Positions 59,658 to 64,000 of a DNA stretch of 64,000 nt are shown one piece after another. Position numbers and translations under genes: made by a program. The notes beneath the pieces were generated by a model. It made no database searches. It saw nothing but the letters and a program-made list of their open reading frames with translations, and was not told where the DNA came from. Source of the DNA: Isoetes taiwanensis (taxonomy: Eukaryota; Streptophyta; Lycopodiopsida; Isoetales; Isoetaceae); assembly GCA_021234155.1 (NCBI GenBank), contig JAJEKV010000031.1, forward strand, positions 985,614-1,049,613, read 5' to 3'. Every line of letters begins with the position of its first letter. The first letter of the stretch is position 1.

Positions 59658-62233
59658 TTATTGGGATATTATGAGATCCCAAAAAAACTCTAATGCCTCG
59701 TCTTCTTCTACTGCAGGTGCTAATGTAGAATTGCTTGGACCTGCTTGGTGCTGGGGTTGATGGAAGGTGTTAGGCCATCGAAATGGTTCTTGCAACTGTC
59801 TTAGAGCTATATTTTTCACAACAATTTTCTGTTCGAGAAAGAAATTACTCCACCACATCCGATCTTCTTCTAAGAAGTACTTAAAGCCTGAGGAAATTCC
59901 ATTTTCAATGGCTTTTAAGGATGACTCTGGGGTACTTTTCTTCTGCTTCTATGAAGGAAGTGTCTGGAATATATTTAAGGAAGCATAATCCCTCTGGTGG
60001 ACTCCAGTCCTTAGTTGTGGTATACTTCTTCCCGTGTAAGAAACTCTGGCCATCCTTCAAGTAGAATTTGATGTGATGTTGAAAGGTGAGATCATTCAAC
60101 TTGTTCACAGCTTGTTCTCTGTCTGAACGTTGAGAGAAAATAAACTCTCTGAAATCAGCAGTCTCTTTAAGAAGATCGATCACTGGAGTGGGAGTGTAAG
60201 AATCTTCAATAATTTGAACTAATGTAGGAAGGGAGAAAGCCTTCTTCCTTCTAAGGCGCACAGAAAATCTGCTGAACATTTGGTCAATCTGATCATGAGT
60301 GTGGCCTACAAGTAAGAAACCGAGCTTCACTATCTAAAGATCCCTAGCTCCACTAACATAGCACAGTAGTATTGTCAAGTTGCAGGTAAAGCACTGGTGG
60401 TAATTGCTCTTGCTCGCACAGGACCTTGTTAAGAATTGTAATTGTGAGGTTCGGGTCACCATGCAAGTTTGGATATGTCAAAAATACTTTGCACTTTAGA
60501 CTTCCTTTGAAGACCATAGCTCCTACAAGGTGGACCTTAACAAAACATTCCTCTGGCACATCTTTAGGAATGTTCAAGAAATGTGGTAGAGTAGTTTTTT
60601 TTTGGTCCATTCCATCAATCACAACAGACATATATTGCAATGGACGTTCAAGAGCTTTTTTTTCTGTGTTTGGCAAGCTTTCTTCTCTCTGCTGCTTGTT
60701 GTTCACGATGTCTGGCAAGGTTCTGTTGCACAATATCTGTAGAAGAAATAAGGTCAAAGCATTTTTTGAATAACAAGTGAGAGATTGAAGAACATGAGCT
60801 TATTTCTTTCGACCTCTGTCTTTGCAGTTTCTCTTTGACTTTTTAATTCTGCACACCTTGAGCAAACAGACATTCTGTGTCTCCTGGGAATTTTCACTAA
60901 ACCGAATTCACTTTTCCACAGTCTGGTGAAGTGTGAGTAAGAGATGTGCTGAAGCTGAGTGCAAGTCTCTTTGTACTCATTAAAAACATCTTTTTTGGTG
61001 ATGTTATCAGTTAAATGATACATGTTGCTGTTAGGCAGCTTCTCACATGTTTCTCTAAAATATTTCTCCATCCATGACACAGCAGCAAGGGCATGCATGG
61101 TTACAACTCTTCTTGGTCCACAATGATCATCAATTGCTGGATTTTTGTCCAGTCTTTTGTGTATTCTAGACATTCTGGTGGACCCTAAACGGTGGACAAC
61201 CATAAAGCATTTCTGGCAAACTTCTTGACGGTTAATGTAGTGCAAGAAGGTGTTGCGGTCTGGCCTTACATGATAGGCCAAGTAGGCATTCTGGTCAGCC
61301 AATGTCATTGAACTGTAGTTGTCTCTAATTGCTCGTAATTTAGACATGTTAAATTTGTTGATACAACCCAATGAGCAGCATTTACTTCTTAAAAGTCTTC
61401 TCATTTTATGCTCATCCATAAGGTTTCTTCTTCTTACAGAGGAGCATGCTCTCAAACCATAATCCACCTTGAATTTCTTGGTGGACTGGCTAGAGAACGT
61501 GTAATCTCGTTGCACTTCGTTGGTGTCTTCATCTTCTGAAGAGAGTTCTACTCTGGGGGTGACCTCCTCTGCCCTTAGTGGTGTGCTTGTAGAGGAGAAC
61601 AAACCACGTGAAGCTGTACCCGGATAAGGCGGAGGTGCGGTTGAATGAAGGAGATGGGCCAGCATATGGTGTGCCAAAATGAAAAGTTGTTGTAAAGGTC
61701 TTTACAGGGAGTTCGATCAAACATATCTCTTATAGCCGATCGAAATTCTGCAAACCCATGTGTCACCGTTTGTGTGTGAAGAGGAGTAGATCTTTGCAGG
61801 GTCGTCTTCATTTCTAGTGAAATCGTGGTGGGAGAAACGATGGAGAATCTCGCAGTCTTCAGAACGTGCTGTATTCCTGGCATGTGTAAGTGAAGAGGGA
61901 GAAACAACAAATGGCGGAGGTAGTCTGTTCCAAAACATTTGCTGAGGTCGAGCCATTGTAGTGTCGGGGGATGGTACAAATGGTGGTGGAAGATTGCTAC
62001 GTTAACGGTGAGGGTTGGAAAGGTGGTGGCAGCCCGGTTTCCACCGGACTTGGAGAGGGTTGGAAAGGTGGTGGCGGTCTACTAGTTACTAGACTTCGGA
62101 GTGTCTTCGAAGCAACAAAGACCTTGTCGGTAGGTGTTGAAGAAGCATCTCCGTCTTGTGTTCCATCCGGCGTAGAGGTACTTGGGCAAACAAATGGTGG
62201 TGGAAGTTTGTTCACGGCGGTTAACCATGTCAA
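59658..62233 (-). pseudogene. Element 3 transposase (VDGMDQ / LQLDN / GHTHxxID type), broken
   Basis: A proline-rich N-terminus (62233 to about 61900) carries five LPPPF-x-x-SP-like motifs. 61677-60817 has VCQKCFMVVHRLG and MSVCSRCAELKSQ. A likely 70-bp intron precedes DIVQQNLARHREQQ (60740). VVIDGMDQKKTTLPHF lies at about 60630, PPVLYLQLDNTT at about 60390-60355, GFLLVGHTHDQIDQMFSRFS at 60325-60266, and the tail ALEFFWDLIISQ ends at 59658. These three boxes are those of a transposase-like family catalogued, as far as I recall, as DUF7869, with Asp/Asp/Asp-Glu metal ligands inferred. Lesions: a shift at an A8 run (about 60656), loss of the segment after QLDN with shifts (about 60350-60325), and a shift near 59935. 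Confidence 0.75.
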
Positions 62234-63151
62234 ACAACCGCAAAAAATAGTGGGCTTGTTACTAACTCACAAGTCGATTGGACTAATGATATTCGAGAAT
62301 ACAAATGCTATTCTGGAATAGTATTTTGTGTGCAGCATTTGCTGTATGTGTGCAAAAATGCTATTCCATAATACACTTATCCGAGTGTTTTGGACAAGGC
62401 GTATTCGTGATCACATAGAAAAACACAACCGACAAGGTGGCCTACCTTTAAAAGGAAAATCGAAATTCGATTAGTATTCAAAGCTTCCGCCACAGATTTA
62501 GTCGCCCGCCCGAAGCCTTAGATCAATATACATTTGCTGTATTCCGATTTACATAGCGAAAATAATGGACAGGTAAGCATGTAAAGTACATAGTACGTCT
62601 TTCCTTTGATTCCTGATTTGCTTTTGTAGGTCAAAGTGTATTCCAGAATACACTTTGCCCTTCAGCGAAACAAAAAGTGTATTCCGAATACACTTTTGCT
62701 CATCGGCGTGCAAAGTGTATTCCGAATACACTTTGCTCTTAAGAACGAAGGGCAAAGTGTATTCCGGAATACACTTTGCACTGCCGATGAGCAAAGTGTA
62801 TTCCAATACACTTTGCTCTTTCATGAAACAAAGTGTATTCGAATCATACACTTTAAACCGCCGATGAGCAAAAGTGTATTCCAGAATACACTTTGCTTGT
62901 ATTTTTTAGAACGCTTGTTTGTTTGCACTTAAATAACACACTTTTTAGCTGCAACAGACCACTTTTTAGGTTAAAAATAACACTTTCGAATCCAATTAAG
63001 GCACAAAAAATTGACTTAGAGTGACAATATTTTAGCTTGTTTTCCTGTCTATTTCTGGCCTTCAGGGCACAAGTTTAGTAAATGTTATTCTGGAATACAA
63101 CTTTCGTTTGAATTTCTGTCTTAAAAAGGTAGTTTTCAACGTTTCAGTGGC
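61980..63151. promoter_or_regulatory. Divergent control region of Element 3
   Basis: It separates the minus-strand transposase (N-terminal codons up to 62233) from the plus-strand gene starting at 63152. Besides the palindrome array at 62632-62896 it holds scattered TATTCTGGAATA-like cores near 62309, 62362, 62540 and 63086. The position suits a bidirectional promoter or a transposase-binding region; function is inferred. Confidence 0.5.
62632..62896. repeat. Array of seven palindromes, half-site AAAGTGTATTC
   Basis: Seven 25-30 bp palindromes built from AAAGTGTATTC and its complement GAATACACTTT lie at 62632-62657, 62673-62697, 62710-62736, 62752-62779 (perfect), 62789-62818, 62830-62854 (imperfect) and 62869-62896. 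Central spacers are 0-2 bp, about 5 in the imperfect copy. The spacers between units are also related in inverted orientation: CTCATCGGCG at 62700 against GCCGATGAGC at 62783 and 62862, and GCCCTTC at 62656 against GAAGGGC at 62748. The array is thus symmetrical at two scales. Confidence 0.95.
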
Positions 63152-63983
63152 ATGGAAGAAGGAAGCAGGAGGGCATCAAAGAAATCTCACAAGCCTAAGC
63201 GTCCACACCCTCAGAAGCACACCGCTGACACAGACGAGCCCGCTGTTTACGAGAACTTTCAAACGCAGTGGTTCGTGACCAGGGGTGCAGATGGAAAATA
63301 CAGCACACTGACGTTTCTGTACGTCTGTAAAAGTGCTGGTAACAAAAGGTACGCCGACTCCGAGTTTGTTAACCTTGGGACAATAAAAGATGTCTCCGAG
63401 GTTGCCGGACAAGGAGGTCAGGTGGGGAGGCTTTCCTTCAAGACCTCCCAAGGCTTCATTGTTGTGGACATCGTTTTTTTTTAAATTGTCAGTGTGCAAC
63501 CACCGGCACTGCACAAACTCTTTTCACACTACCGGACAAAACGAAGCATGTGTTCATGTATTAGGCAGGTTTGTTCCAGCACAAGCGAGGACTTTCCTGT
63601 CAGTGAGTCCGAGCAATCAGATGGAGAAAGGTCACAATCACCACCTTCTGCTAGTTCTTTAGGGAGGTCATCAGATAGAGGTTCCGAGGAACAAGACGAG
63701 GAAGAACCCCCTGTGCGGCCAAAGAAACTTAGCAGGCCAAGGGCAACGATAGCTGCTAAAGAACCAAAGAAGCGAAAAGTAAAGCAGCTTGATGTTGCTG
63801 AAATCGCTGATGAACAACCAAAAACGAAGAAGGGAAATGGCAAGGCTCCTAGGGTGGCCATTAAAGAAAAGAAGGTGGATAAGACCTCAGAGAGGATGGA
63901 ACAAATAAATCTTAACAAGTATGTTCAGGGGGTAATATACTTGCCAGTAACTTCCATGAGGTTGCCACCGAAGAATAAAGCTG
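63152..63983 (+). CDS. Element 3 second gene: basic nuclear-type protein, truncated by the window end
   Basis: The start is MEEGSRRASKKSHKPKRPHP at 63152. Exon 1 probably ends at 63421 (CAG then GTGGGG) after a folded stretch (QTQWFVTRGADGKYSTLTFL). Exon 2 probably runs 63569-63983: a Ser/Glu/Asp-rich part (SEDFPVSESEQSDGERSQS), then basic runs (KKLSRPRATIAAKEPKKRKV) that look like nuclear localisation signals, and a donor GGTGAGC at 63984. Both junctions keep phase. It is divergent from the transposase, as in two-gene transposons. The family is unknown and the 3' part is outside the window. If the exon 1 donor is not used, the frame ends at 63484. Confidence 0.55.
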
Positions 63984-64000
63984 GTGAGCGCCCCCTTCAG

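Noticed and set aside
62632-62896. CRISPR-like array
   Set aside because: The repeats are palindromic with very short, mutually related spacers in a eukaryotic genome; no cas genes are present.

Overview
The window looks like land-plant nuclear DNA, probably from a seed-free plant such as a fern. It is AT-rich and contains one well-supported cellular gene, with 24 coding exons, long introns and plant-type splice sites. It also holds a decayed pentatricopeptide-repeat (PPR) fragment of a style I associate with ferns and lycophytes, and several layers of nested retroelements and DNA transposons. The fern assignment is inference; nothing here is diagnostic by itself.

Layout. 1-8396 is mostly dead repeats: a possible Ty3/gypsy tail, a large fold-back element (149-1166), a degraded LINE with a zf-RVT-like end (about 2505-4036), a tandem duplication of about 355 bp (5301-6010) and the C-terminal remnant of a pogo/Tigger-like DDE transposase (about 6400-6965). 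8397-17043 is a complete tomosyn/STXBP5-like gene. I could join its 24 coding exons in frame into 1141 codons plus a stop, ending in an R-SNARE motif; two introns use GC donors. 17044-23282 has no recognisable gene but contains three GC-rich hairpin elements. 23288-28469 is a full-length but dead Ty1/copia element on the minus strand, with 5-bp target duplications, an initiator-Met primer site and non-canonical TA...CA long terminal repeat (LTR) ends.

30230-42810 is a nest. LINE A (minus, 42810 to 31650) is split by Element 1, a 7748-bp DNA transposon (32858-40605) with 24-bp terminal inverted repeats (TIRs) and a 6-bp target duplication. Element 1 is itself split by a 3' LINE fragment (about 37135-37878). 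Another LINE copy (30230-31605) abuts LINE A, and a fourth degraded LINE lies at 44603-47640. A 127-bp (GT)n tract follows at 48338-48464.

49015-63984 is dominated by large, poorly known DNA-transposon-type genes. An intact 856-874-codon transposase-like ORF (50053/50107-52677) sits divergently beside a small acidic, BAH/chromo-like protein gene (49015-49584). A two-exon 394-codon gene of unknown function follows (55561-56812). Last comes a broken transposase of the VDGMDQ / LQLDN / GHTHxxID type (59658 to about 62233, minus), divergent from a basic nuclear-type gene running off the window (63152-63983). Seven near-perfect palindromes lie between these two divergent genes.

How the parts relate. 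The cellular gene should act in vesicle fusion control and has no functional link to the repeats. Two of the three transposon systems pair a transposase with a second protein gene: convergent in Element 1, divergent in the 60-64 kb system. The 49-53 kb pair looks similar, with a small domain protein as partner. The palindrome array, the intact 874-codon ORF and the fully bounded Element 1 are the best candidates for undescribed biology.
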